In this document: positions 50,056-57,807 of the stretch, piece after piece
Numbering within the stretch: position 1 is the stretch's first letter
Layout of the letters: every line of letters begins with the position of its first letter
Assembly: GCA_046350655.1 (NCBI GenBank)
Contig: JAXMAB010000004.1
Span: 496,001-560,000 of the forward strand
Direction: 5' to 3'
Origin: JAEUHO01 sp046350655
GTDB lineage: Bacteria; Planctomycetota; PLA2; JAEUHO01
DNA length: 64,000 bases
Notes under the pieces: model-generated
What the model was told of the DNA's origin: nothing
What the model saw: the letters and a program-made list of their open reading frames with translations, nothing else
The model's database searches: none
Position numbers and translations under genes: made by a program

Positions 50056-51057
50056 TCAGGGCCGCAGCTCGACCCCGAGGATCCCGAGCGCGATGTCGAC
50101 CCGGCTCGCCGCGCAGACGACGTCGGAGGTGGAGAACAGCAGGCCGACGGGGCGGGAGAGGAAGTAGTCGGTGACGAGGCTGCCCGAGTCGCCGACCCGG
50201 GCGAAGGGACCGTCGGCGCGCTCCACGAGGACCTGGTCGACGAACTCGAGCGTGCCTTGGGCGTACCCGTCCACCCGGATCGTCGCCGACGGGCTCACGA
50301 CGAAGCCCGTGGTGTGGCCGGAGCTCCGGCCCACCTTCCGGACGACCTGGCCGACGTAGGGCAGCACCGGCGCGCCGGACACGAGGGTCGCCTCCGGCAC
50401 CATCGCCTCCTGCGTCCACCGCACGCCGTCGGCGAGCTCGGCCACGGCGACGTCCGCGAGGTTGCCCGCGCGCTGCAGCGCCGCGAAGTCGGCGAGGGTC
50501 GCGACGACGCGGCCGGCGCCGCCGTCGTGCGGCCCGGGTTGCACGACCGGCCATCCGAGCGGGAGCGCGTTCTCGCCCGCGAGGACGTGGTTGTTCGAGA
50601 GGACGTGGCGACGGCCGCCTCCCACGTCCGTCACGATCGCCCCGAGCGTCCCGGCGACCCGCGGACCTCCGGCCGCGGGCCGCGAGCCGAGGCTGCATCC
50701 CGGCCGGATCGGGTCCACGGGGGCGGGGAAGGAGGGCGCGGGGCCTCCGAGCCGCCGGAACCTCCCGACGGCGACGACGTCGGTCTCGACGCCGTCCAGC
50801 TCGCCGACGATCCGGTCCGCGCGGGGGACGCGGCCCGGCGGCAGCTTCCGCTCGACGTAGACCGTCACGCACGGTCGGCCGACCGCGCGCCCGCCGACGC
50901 ACTTGATCCCGAGCCCGACTCCCACCACGTTGCGGCTCGGGTGCGTCGCCCGGCGGACGCGCGTCCGCCGGGCGCGCAGGTACCGTTCGACGGCGTGGCG
51001 TCGCGCCCGCGCCACGGCGGGGTCGAAGCGGGTCCTGCCGACGTGCTCCGCGTGCAT
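50056..51057 (-). CDS. Trypsin-like serine peptidase (S1 fold)
   Basis: 333 residues from an ATG with GGAGG upstream. No signal peptide is visible; the N-terminus is Arg-rich. The triad is clear: His in HVLSNNHVLAGE, Asp in NLADVAVAEL and Ser in VGDSGSLVTD. The LSNNHVLA context and RSSGHTTGFV resemble bacterial S1 proteins related to plant NAL1-type peptidases. The N-terminal domain (NVVGVGLGIKCVGGRAVG, PCVTVYVERKLP) is a small module common in these proteins. The lipoprotein gene just upstream on the same strand may be co-transcribed (65-base gap). Confidence 0.85.
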   Translation of the reverse strand: MHAEHVGRTRFDPAVARARRHAVERYLRARRTRVRRATHPSRNVVGVGLGIKCVGGRAVGRPCVTVYVERKLPPGRVPRADRIVGELDGVETDVVAVGRFRRLGGPAPSFPAPVDPIRPGCSLGSRPAAGGPRVAGTLGAIVTDVGGGRRHVLSNNHVLAGENALPLGWPVVQPGPHDGGAGRVVATLADFAALQRAGNLADVAVAELADGVRWTQEAMVPEATLVSGAPVLPYVGQVVRKVGRSSGHTTGFVVSPSATIRVDGYAQGTLEFVDQVLVERADGPFARVGDSGSLVTDYFLSRPVGLLFSTSDVVCAASRVDIALGILGVELRP

Positions 51058-51122
51058 CGCACCCTCCTCCCCTCCGCGCCCGGAGGACGTCCGGTCGCCC
51101 CGGCCCCGCGCCGGTCGTCCGG

Positions 51123-52382
51123 TCACGTGGTCGGGACGAACGTCATCGCCGCGACCGTGCCGCCCGGGACCGTCAACCCCTCCACCTCGAGGGCCTTCTT
51201 CGCCTCGGCCTCGGCGGTGACCAGGTCCGCCTTCGCGCCCGCGACGACGGTGACCACCGCGGTCAGGGTGCCGGCCGACGTCGGCGCCAGCCGGATCTTC
51301 AGCGCCGCGTCCGGGTACGCCTTCAGCGACGGGACGAACTTGCGGACCCACGTCCGCACGGCGGTCGCGTCGGTGACGCCCCCGGCGTCCTGAGGCCCCG
51401 CCGCGCCGGGCTGCTCCATCGAGAGCAGCTCGACCGCCACCGTCCGCTTCACCTGGTACGCGACCACGGTGAACGGCGGGTAGGGGACGAACACCCAGTT
51501 CGCGGCGCTCGTGACGGCGCCGTGGGCGGAGCCCGACGAACCCGGCGTGCCCGCCCCGCCGCAGCACCGCTCGCGGTAGCGGGCCTCCTCGCAGGGCTTG
51601 AGGAACGGGTAGATGCCCGGCAGGGCCACGATCGCGTACGTGACCCGGAGATGGACCCGCCGCTTCGCGCCGCCCTCCGCCGACTTCGTCAGCGTGCCCG
51701 AGAACTGGTCGAGCACCTTCTGCTTGCGGGCGCCGACCAGCGAGACGAGGTCGGTGAGCTTGTCGATCTGACCGAACACGAACTTCCCGAGCTCGACGTT
51801 GTCGATCGACAGCGAGACGTTGTCGAGCATCCAGCCGTGGCGGAGGCGCAGGCCGCTCTCGCCGGTGTCCACCTTGCCGAGGCCGGCCTTGTACTTGATC
51901 GCGTACTGCTGGTCCCAGTCCGGCAGGTACACGATGCTCATGTCGCCGGACGCGAGCGCGACGGTCGTGCCCTGCGGCCCGGCGCCCTCGGTGCCGCTGC
52001 CGCCGCTCGCGATCGTCGTCGGCTTGCCGTCGCTCGCCGCGGACTTCGTCAGGACGTCCGGGAGCCTCCCGTCCCCGATCTCGGCGGCCGGCACGATGAC
52101 GCCGCCGGTGCCGATGCCGCGGAAGTGGTACCGGAGGGCCTCGGGCAACGCGTCGACCGGGATCGTGACGCCGTCGGCGCCGATCTCGCCGACGACGACG
52201 AACTCGTCGCCCGCGACGGGCGTCTCCTTCGCGAGCGCGAGGTGCGGGCGCGGGAGGTAGTAGCGGAAGCCGTCGAGTCCGGCGTCGTTCTCCGGCGTGA
52301 CCTTCCGCACGACCACGTCGGCGCAGCCCCCGACGAGCGCCGCGATCGACGCGGTCGCGACGACGAGACGGGACCATCGCAT
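51123..52382 (-). CDS. Lipoprotein of unknown function
   Basis: 419 residues. The lipobox ALVGGC (about residues 16-21) after VVATASIA marks a type II signal peptide. Several recognisable segments include FRYYLPRPHLALAKE, which resembles a small group of envelope lipoproteins; the rest is beta-rich with a paired Cys region YRERCCGG. The C-terminal 110 residues (LTAVVTVVAGAKADLVTAEAE) are strand-helix. GGGGAG lies 8-13 bases before the ATG. No family assigned. Confidence 0.7.
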   Translation of the reverse strand: MRWSRLVVATASIAALVGGCADVVVRKVTPENDAGLDGFRYYLPRPHLALAKETPVAGDEFVVVGEIGADGVTIPVDALPEALRYHFRGIGTGGVIVPAAEIGDGRLPDVLTKSAASDGKPTTIASGGSGTEGAGPQGTTVALASGDMSIVYLPDWDQQYAIKYKAGLGKVDTGESGLRLRHGWMLDNVSLSIDNVELGKFVFGQIDKLTDLVSLVGARKQKVLDQFSGTLTKSAEGGAKRRVHLRVTYAIVALPGIYPFLKPCEEARYRERCCGGAGTPGSSGSAHGAVTSAANWVFVPYPPFTVVAYQVKRTVAVELLSMEQPGAAGPQDAGGVTDATAVRTWVRKFVPSLKAYPDAALKIRLAPTSAGTLTAVVTVVAGAKADLVTAEAEAKKALEVEGLTVPGGTVAAMTFVPTT

Positions 52383-52554
52383 AGGGTGAACTCCCCGGCT
52401 CGCGTCGGCGGCGGCGCCCATTCGCCGCCTTCCCCGGAGCCCCACGACGTCACGCAGGGCGTCGGCCCCGCCCGCCAAGCGGGGCGTCGGACGCGGCGGC
52501 GGGCGGTCCGGTCCCCGGGGCGGCCGGGCCGTCGCGGGACGTCGGCGGATTCGG

Positions 52555-52560
52555 TATCCT
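52555..52560 (+). promoter_or_regulatory. Candidate -10 hexamer TATCCT
   Basis: It ends 11 bases before the ATG of the FHA protein gene, without a Shine-Dalgarno sequence. Confidence 0.45.
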
Positions 52561-52571
52561 GTCCCGCGCCC

Positions 52572-53018
52572 ATGCCCCGCCTCGTCATCATCCGCGGTCC
52601 CGGCGCCGGCCGGGACGTGACCCTCGGCGCCGAGACCGTCGTCGGGCGCGCGACCGACGTGGAGATCCCCGTCGAGGACGCGGGCGCGTCGCGGCGGCAC
52701 TGCCGGGTGCGGATGCAGGGGCAGTTCTGGGTCCTCGAGGATCTCGGCAGCCGCAACGGCACGTACGTGAACGGGAAACGCGCCGAACAGGCCGTCCCGC
52801 TGCGCGAGGGCGACGTGATCCGCATCGGCACCGTCGAGCTGATCTTCCGCGGCGACGCCTCGGCGCGCGAGGCCGCGAGCGTGCCCGTCGCGCCGGTCGC
52901 GAAGGTCGCGCCGGCCGCGCCCGCGCCGGCCGCGGCGGCGCCGGCCGAGGCCGCGGCGGAGCCCGAGAGGACCGAGAAGAAGTACGACCTGCGGCCCCGG
53001 CGCCGGCGGAACTGGTAG
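52572..53018 (+). CDS. Small FHA-domain protein
   Basis: 148 residues. The FHA domain (about 1-95) has VVGRATDVEIPVEDAGASRRHCRV, seen as GR, SRRH, then DLGSRNGTYVNG, all phosphothreonine-binding positions. An Ala/Pro-rich linker and a basic tail (KKYDLRPRRRRNW) follow. It could read kinase signals such as those of the kinase at 9526, but they are 43 kb apart. No adjacent kinase or phosphatase. Confidence 0.88.
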   Translation: MPRLVIIRGPGAGRDVTLGAETVVGRATDVEIPVEDAGASRRHCRVRMQGQFWVLEDLGSRNGTYVNGKRAEQAVPLREGDVIRIGTVELIFRGDASAREAASVPVAPVAKVAPAAPAPAAAAPAEAAAEPERTEKKYDLRPRRRRNW

Positions 53019-53050
53019 CCCTCGAGGGGCGCCCGGCCGGTTGCCGGTGG

Positions 53051-53149
53051 CGACGGGGCGCCCGACGCGGCGGGTCGCCTGACGCGACGGGTCGCCCGAC
53101 GTGACGGGTCGCCCGATATGACGGGTCGCCCGATGTGATGGGGCGACGG
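53051..53149. repeat. 17-bp tandem repeat, five and a partial unit
   Basis: Units of the type CGACGGGTCGCCCGACG begin at 53051, 53068, 53085, 53102, 53119 and 53136. The 17-bp period is not a multiple of three and it lies between genes, so it is a non-coding minisatellite; each unit also has a GGGTCGCCC-like dyad. Confidence 0.85.
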
Positions 53150-53165
53150 CGACCGGGCCTCGCGT
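53148..53165. repeat. Dispersed repeat arm GGCGACCGGGCCTCGCGT
   Basis: Follows directly on the 17-bp minisatellite; identical to the arm ending copy C at 23245-23262. Confidence 0.8.
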
Positions 53166-53246
53166 GCCCCCGCGCCCGACCGCGCCACCGGGGGGGCGGT
53201 CCGGCCGGGACCCGTCGCGCGGGTGGGGCACGCGGACGCCCCCGGG

Positions 53247-53252
53247 TACCTT
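53247..53252 (+). promoter_or_regulatory. Candidate -10 hexamer TACCTT
   Basis: It ends 6 bases before the gcdH ATG; the six bases are CCCTCC, with no Shine-Dalgarno. Confidence 0.45.
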
Positions 53253-53258
53253 CCCTCC

Positions 53259-54425
53259 ATGAGCCCGTACGAAGCCCCCGACTTCCTCCAGATCGACGAC
53301 CTGCTGACGGAGGAGGAGCGCCTCGTCCGCGACACCGTGCGTTCGTGGGTGTCCGACCGCTACCTCCCCCTCGTGGAGCACGCCTACCGCGAGGGCCGCT
53401 TCACGAACGAGGTGATCCCCGAGCTCGGCGAGCTGGGCGTCCTCGGCGGCAACCTCGACTACGCGGACTTCCCGCGGATGTCGGCGACGGCGTACGGCCT
53501 CGTCATGCAGGAGCTCGAGCGCGGCGACAGCGGCCTGCGCTCGTTCGTGAGCGTGCAGGGCGCGCTCGTCATGTACCCGATCTGGCGCTACGGCAGCGAC
53601 GCGCAGAAGGCGAAGTGGCTCCCGGCGATGCACGCGGGCAGGGCCATCGGCTGCTTCGGCCTCACCGAGCCCGACCACGGCAGCGACCCGGGCGGCATGG
53701 AGACGAAGGCCGTCAAGGACGGCGACGGCTACGTGCTGAACGGCGCCAAGATGTGGATCACGAACGGCGACCTCGCGCACGTCGCGGTCGTGTGGGCGAA
53801 GCTCGACGGCGTGGTGCGCGGCTTCCTCGTCGAGCGCGGCACGAAGGGCTTCTCGACGCGCGAGCAGAAGGGCAAGCACAGCCTGCGCGCGTCCGTCACG
53901 AGCGAGCTGATCCTGCAGGACGTGCGCGTCCCGTCGAGCGCGATGCTCCCCGGCGCGTCGGGCCTCTCGGGCCCGCTGTCGTGCCTCACGCAGGCCCGGT
54001 ACGGCATCGCGTGGGGCGCGGTCGGCGCGGCCATGGCCTGCTACGACGAGGTGCGCCAGTACGGCGCGACGCGCGTCCAGTTCGGCAAGCCCATCGCGTC
54101 GTTCCAGCTCTACCAGGCCAAGCTCGCCAACATGCTGACGGAGATCACGAAGGCGCAGCTCGTGAACCTCCGCCTCGGCCGCCTCAAGGAGGCCAACAAG
54201 GCCACCGCCCAGCAGGTCAGCTTCGCCAAGCGCAACGCCTGCCACGAGGCGCTCGAGATCGCCCGCGCGGCGCGCGACATGCTCGGCGCCAACGGCATCA
54301 CGGACGAGTACCAGACGATGCGCCACATGTGCAACCTCGAGTCCGTGAAGACGTACGAGGGCACGCACGACATCCACACGCTGATCCTCGGCATGGCGAT
54401 CACCGGGATCGACGCCTTCCGCTGA
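53259..54425 (+). CDS. gcdH: Glutaryl-CoA dehydrogenase
   Basis: FAD enzyme of lysine/tryptophan degradation converting glutaryl-CoA to crotonyl-CoA. 388 residues, normal. It follows the GCDH pattern closely rather than other acyl-CoA dehydrogenases: GLTEPDHGSDPGGMETKA, ARYGIAWGAVGAA, RARDMLGANGITDEY-type segment and the catalytic Glu in TYEGTHDIHTLILG. The other genes of the pathway are not in the window. It appears to be monocistronic with a leaderless start. Confidence 0.93.
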   Translation: MSPYEAPDFLQIDDLLTEEERLVRDTVRSWVSDRYLPLVEHAYREGRFTNEVIPELGELGVLGGNLDYADFPRMSATAYGLVMQELERGDSGLRSFVSVQGALVMYPIWRYGSDAQKAKWLPAMHAGRAIGCFGLTEPDHGSDPGGMETKAVKDGDGYVLNGAKMWITNGDLAHVAVVWAKLDGVVRGFLVERGTKGFSTREQKGKHSLRASVTSELILQDVRVPSSAMLPGASGLSGPLSCLTQARYGIAWGAVGAAMACYDEVRQYGATRVQFGKPIASFQLYQAKLANMLTEITKAQLVNLRLGRLKEANKATAQQVSFAKRNACHEALEIARAARDMLGANGITDEYQTMRHMCNLESVKTYEGTHDIHTLILGMAITGIDAFR

Positions 54426-54481
54426 CCCGGGGGCCCTCGGCCGTCGGGTCCCCATCGGGAAGCGGGCCCGCCGCCCTGCGT

Positions 54482-54487
54482 TAGGCT
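54482..54487 (+). promoter_or_regulatory. Candidate -10 hexamer TAGGCT
   Basis: It ends 8 bases before the ATG at 54496. Confidence 0.45.
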
Positions 54488-54495
54488 GACCGGAC

Positions 54496-55296
54496 ATGCG
54501 CGCTCCCCTCGCCGCCGCCGCCCTCCTCGCCGCGCTCGGCTTCGCGGCGTGGATGCTGCTCCGACCGTCGCCCGGCGCGATCGTCGTCGGGCCGCAGGCC
54601 GCTACCCCGGCGCCGGCCCCGGCGCGCCCGGCCGACGTCGCCCCGGCGGCCACGCCGAACCTGTCGGGGAGCGGCACCGCCCCGAAGCCGCCGCGTCCGA
54701 CGCGTGTCGTCGGCGGCGTCATCCAGGACCACGGCGCGGCGCGCCTCACGCTCACCCTGCCCGCGGGCGTCGACGCCACGGTCCCGCTGCGCATCGACGT
54801 CACGCCGAAGGGCGCGGCCCTCCCCGAGTACCCGCTCCCCGTGCGCCAGGAGGACGGCAGCTGGCTCTACGAGTCGCTGCCCGTCGGCGCGTACCGCTTC
54901 CGGGTCGTGGCCGACGGGCTGCAGGCCGCCGACGTCGAGGCCACGGTCCGCGCGGACGCCGAGACCGCCGTGCCCGTGACGCTCGTCGCCGGCGGCTCGA
55001 TCGCCTACCGGGCGGTCTTCTTCACCGGCGAGACGCCCGAGGCCGTGAAGCTCTCGCTCGTGGACGGACGCGGCGTCCCGGTCGTCTCGACGATCCAGGT
55101 GCCGGCGGGCCTCGTGCACCTCGGCGCCGAGGCCCGCGCGCTCAACCCGGACCTGCCGCCCGAGGCGCGGATCGTCGGCCTGAAGCCGGGCGCGTACCGC
55201 CTGCGCGCGACCGCGGCCTCCGGCGAGTTCGACGAGCAGGTCGTGGACGTCCGGCTCGGCGAGCCCGTCGCCGTCGAGCTCAAGATCCGGCGCTGA
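54496..55296 (+). CDS. Membrane-anchored protein with regulatory-like beta domains, unknown function
   Basis: 266 residues. A single N-terminal membrane helix (LAAAALLAALGFAAWMLL) and a Pro/Ala-rich stalk lead to beta-rich modules that resemble carboxypeptidase regulatory-like or PEGA-type domains: YESLPVGAYRFRVVADGLQ and GLKPGAYRLRATAASGEF are typical repeats. No catalytic residues. The gene has its own candidate promoter 60 bases after gcdH. Confidence 0.65.
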   Translation: MRAPLAAAALLAALGFAAWMLLRPSPGAIVVGPQAATPAPAPARPADVAPAATPNLSGSGTAPKPPRPTRVVGGVIQDHGAARLTLTLPAGVDATVPLRIDVTPKGAALPEYPLPVRQEDGSWLYESLPVGAYRFRVVADGLQAADVEATVRADAETAVPVTLVAGGSIAYRAVFFTGETPEAVKLSLVDGRGVPVVSTIQVPAGLVHLGAEARALNPDLPPEARIVGLKPGAYRLRATAASGEFDEQVVDVRLGEPVAVELKIRR

Positions 55297-55334
55297 TACG
55301 CGCCGCGGTCGGCCCGGGGCGCGGTCGAGGGTCC

Positions 55335-55417
55335 GGGACCGCGAGGCCCGGCGGCCGCCCGCCGCCGACCCGCCGCCGGCCCGCCGCGCACGGTGGCGGG
55401 CCGGGCCTCGCGGTCCC
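55335..55417. terminator. Long inverted repeat of the dispersed family between convergent genes
   Basis: GGGACCGCGAGGCCCGGC (55335-55352) and its exact complement (55400-55417) form an 18-bp stem around a 47-base GC-rich loop. A further half-copy follows at about 55430-55443. Confidence 0.6.
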
Positions 55418-55489
55418 TCGCCGGCGAGCGGGCCTCGCGGTCCCGCGGGTCGCGGGGCCGCGTCCCGGGGCGTGGTCGGTGGCGCCGGC

Positions 55490-55942
55490 CTACGCCGTCG
55501 GCGTCGGCGGGGCGACCGGGTCGACGAGCGCGGCGTGGAGCGCGCCGAGGAACCAGTCGACCTCCTCGGCACCCAGCGCGGTCCGCGCTTGCACGCCGCG
55601 GACGACGAGCGCCGCCGCGGCGCGGCGTCGGCGGAGGAGGTCGTCGCGGGCGGCGCGCCCGGCGGGGGTGAGGAGGAGCAGGCGTTCGCGACGGTCCTCG
55701 ACGCCCGGCTTCTGCTCGAGGAGCCCCTCGTGGGTCGCCTTCAGGACGAATCGCGTGACCGTGGACGGGTCGCGGGCGATGCGGCGCGCGACCTCGCCCA
55801 TGGGCACGGCCTCGTCGGGGCCCAGGGCGAGCAGGACACGCGCGGTCGACTCCGGGTGCCTCGTCGCGGCCGCGTCGCGACGGAGGCCGTCCGCGAGGAA
55901 GGTCTCGATGGCGTCGAGGAGGGAGTCGGGGGCGTGGCTCAT
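55490..55942 (-). CDS. MarR-family transcriptional regulator
   Basis: 150 residues with the winged-helix core: EVARRIARDPSTVTRFVLKATHEGLLEQKPGVEDRRERLLLLT, here read as PSTVTRFVLKATHEGLLE for recognition and VEDRRERLLLLTPAGRA for the wing with its conserved DRR. MarR proteins repress export or degradation genes and release DNA when bound to phenolic ligands. The ABC exporter genes on the same strand lie upstream of it (stop at 55996), so the exporter may be in the same transcript or regulated by it. A palindrome overlaps its predicted -10. Confidence 0.9.
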   Translation of the reverse strand: MSHAPDSLLDAIETFLADGLRRDAAATRHPESTARVLLALGPDEAVPMGEVARRIARDPSTVTRFVLKATHEGLLEQKPGVEDRRERLLLLTPAGRAARDDLLRRRRAAAALVVRGVQARTALGAEEVDWFLGALHAALVDPVAPPTPTA

Positions 55943-55959
55943 GCTTTGACAGTACAAGC
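55943..55959 (-). promoter_or_regulatory. -10 hexamer TACTGT overlapped by a candidate MarR operator
   Basis: On the minus strand, TACTGT ends 6 bases before the ATG and lies inside the imperfect palindrome GCTTGTACTGTCAAAGC (TTG...CAA type). A regulator bound here would block its own transcription. Confidence 0.45.
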
Positions 55960-55995
55960 AGCCCTTGCGTTCCCCAAGCGTCCCGTGCCGGCGCC

Positions 55996-57807
55996 TCAGC
56001 CGGGCGAGACGTCCGACGACGGGTCGGGGAGGTCGGCGCCGGAGGCCGCGGCGGCCTGCAGCTCGACCATGCGGCGGTAGAGCCCGCCGGCGCGCAGGAG
56101 CGACGCGTGGGTGCCGCGCTCGCGGACCTCGCCGCGCTGGAGGACGAGGATCTCGTCGGCGTCGCGGATCGTGGAGAGGCGGTGGGCGACGACGATCGTG
56201 GTCCGCCCGGCGCGCAGCGTGGCGATCGCCTCCTGGATGCGGGCCTCGGTCTCGGTGTCGACGGAGGCGGTGGCCTCGTCGAGGACGAGGACCGCCGGGT
56301 CGCGCACGAGCGCGCGCGCGAACGCGACCAACTGCCGCTCGCCGAGCGAGAGGTTGAGGCCGCGCTCGCGGATCTCCTCGTCGAGGCCGCCCGCGAGGCG
56401 CGAGAGCAGCCCGTCGGCGCGGACGGCGCGGAGGGCCGCCTCGACGCGCTCGCGCGAGATGGACGGGTCGAAGAGGCGGACGTTCTCGAGGAGCGGCGCG
56501 GCGAAGAGGAAGACGTCCTGGAGGACGACGGCGATGCGGGTGCGGAGGCTGCGCGGGTCGTAGTCGCGCACGTCGACGCCGTCCACGGTGACGCGGCCGC
56601 CGGTGACGTCGTAGAAGCGGCTGACGAGGGACACGACGCTCGACTTGCCGGCGCCCGTGGGCCCCACGAGCGCGAGCGTGCGGCCCGCCGGGACCTCGAA
56701 CGACACGCCGCGCAGGACGGGCTCGCCCTCGGCGTAGTGGAACGAGACGTCCTCGAACGCGACGCGGCCGACGACGCCCTCGGCGCCGCGCGCGCCCTCG
56801 CGGGTGGGCACCGACGGGGGCGTGTCCATGACCTTGAAGACGCGGTCGCACGAGACGGCGGCCTGGAGGAACGCGTTGAAGTTCTGCGAGAGGTCGCGCA
56901 GGGGCTCGAAGAAGAGGTTGGTGAGCAGCGCGAACTGCGCGAGCGCGCCGTAGGACAGGGCGCCGTCGAGGATGCGGGGCGCGCCGGCGAGCACGACCGC
57001 CATGAGCGCGAACGCCTGCAGGACGTCCACGGCGGGGAAGAAGAACGCGAAGTTGAACACCGTCGCGTCGTGCGCGTCGCGCAGGCGGTCGACGTGGCCG
57101 AGGAAGCCGGCGCGGGCGCGGTCCTCGCGGTGGAAGAGGCGGGTGACGCGCAGGCCGCCGAGCGCCTCCTGCGTGTAGGCGTTGGTGGCGGCCACCTCGG
57201 TGCGCACGCGGCCGAAGTCGCGGCGGCTGCGGCGGGTGAAGATCGCGGTGACGACGAGGAGCACCGGCAGCACGCCGAGGACCGACAGCAGCAGCACGAC
57301 GTCGAGGGACGCGAGGAACGCCAGGATGAGCGCGAGCTTCACGAGGTCGTAGAAGACGGAGGCGACGCCGCTCGAGAACAGCTCCTCCACGGACTCGATG
57401 TCGCTCGTGACGCGCGTCACGAGCGTGCCGACGGGGTGCCGGTCGTAGAACGCGAGCCCCATCCGCTGCAGGTGCGCGAAGACGTCCTGGCGGAGCGAGA
57501 GGCCCACCTGCTGGCCCGTCTTCACGGTGACGTACTGCTGGACCGCGCGGCCGAGCGCGCCGAGGAGCACGACGGCGAGCAGGAGCGCGCCGTGGACCGC
57601 GAGGCCCGCGCCGTCGCCGCTGCGCACCGGGCCGTCGAGCGTGCGGCGCACGAGGTCGGGCGCGAGGAGGTCGAGCAGCCCCACGCCGAGCAGCACGAGG
57701 ACGCTGCGGACGAGCAGGCCGCGGTGGCGCGCGGCGTAGCGCAGGAGCCGCCGCAGCACGCCGGGCGGCGCGGCCGGGGACGGCGTGGGGGCCGGGGCGG
57801 CGCTCAC
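55996..57807 (-). CDS. ABC exporter half-transporter B (membrane domain plus ATPase)
   Basis: 603 residues: exporter membrane domain (about 20-330, six helices, YDRHPVGTLVTRVTSD) and ATPase with Walker A GPTGAGKSS and Walker B VLVLDEATASVD, keeping the catalytic Glu. The signature is degenerate, LSLGERQ instead of LSGGQ. This complements half A, so only one composite site should hydrolyse ATP. The GTG start overlaps the stop of half A (GTGA). Substrate unknown; possibly drugs or lipids, given the neighbouring MarR gene. Confidence 0.92.
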   Translation of the reverse strand: MSAAPAPTPSPAAPPGVLRRLLRYAARHRGLLVRSVLVLLGVGLLDLLAPDLVRRTLDGPVRSGDGAGLAVHGALLLAVVLLGALGRAVQQYVTVKTGQQVGLSLRQDVFAHLQRMGLAFYDRHPVGTLVTRVTSDIESVEELFSSGVASVFYDLVKLALILAFLASLDVVLLLSVLGVLPVLLVVTAIFTRRSRRDFGRVRTEVAATNAYTQEALGGLRVTRLFHREDRARAGFLGHVDRLRDAHDATVFNFAFFFPAVDVLQAFALMAVVLAGAPRILDGALSYGALAQFALLTNLFFEPLRDLSQNFNAFLQAAVSCDRVFKVMDTPPSVPTREGARGAEGVVGRVAFEDVSFHYAEGEPVLRGVSFEVPAGRTLALVGPTGAGKSSVVSLVSRFYDVTGGRVTVDGVDVRDYDPRSLRTRIAVVLQDVFLFAAPLLENVRLFDPSISRERVEAALRAVRADGLLSRLAGGLDEEIRERGLNLSLGERQLVAFARALVRDPAVLVLDEATASVDTETEARIQEAIATLRAGRTTIVVAHRLSTIRDADEILVLQRGEVRERGTHASLLRAGGLYRRMVELQAAAASGADLPDPSSDVSPG

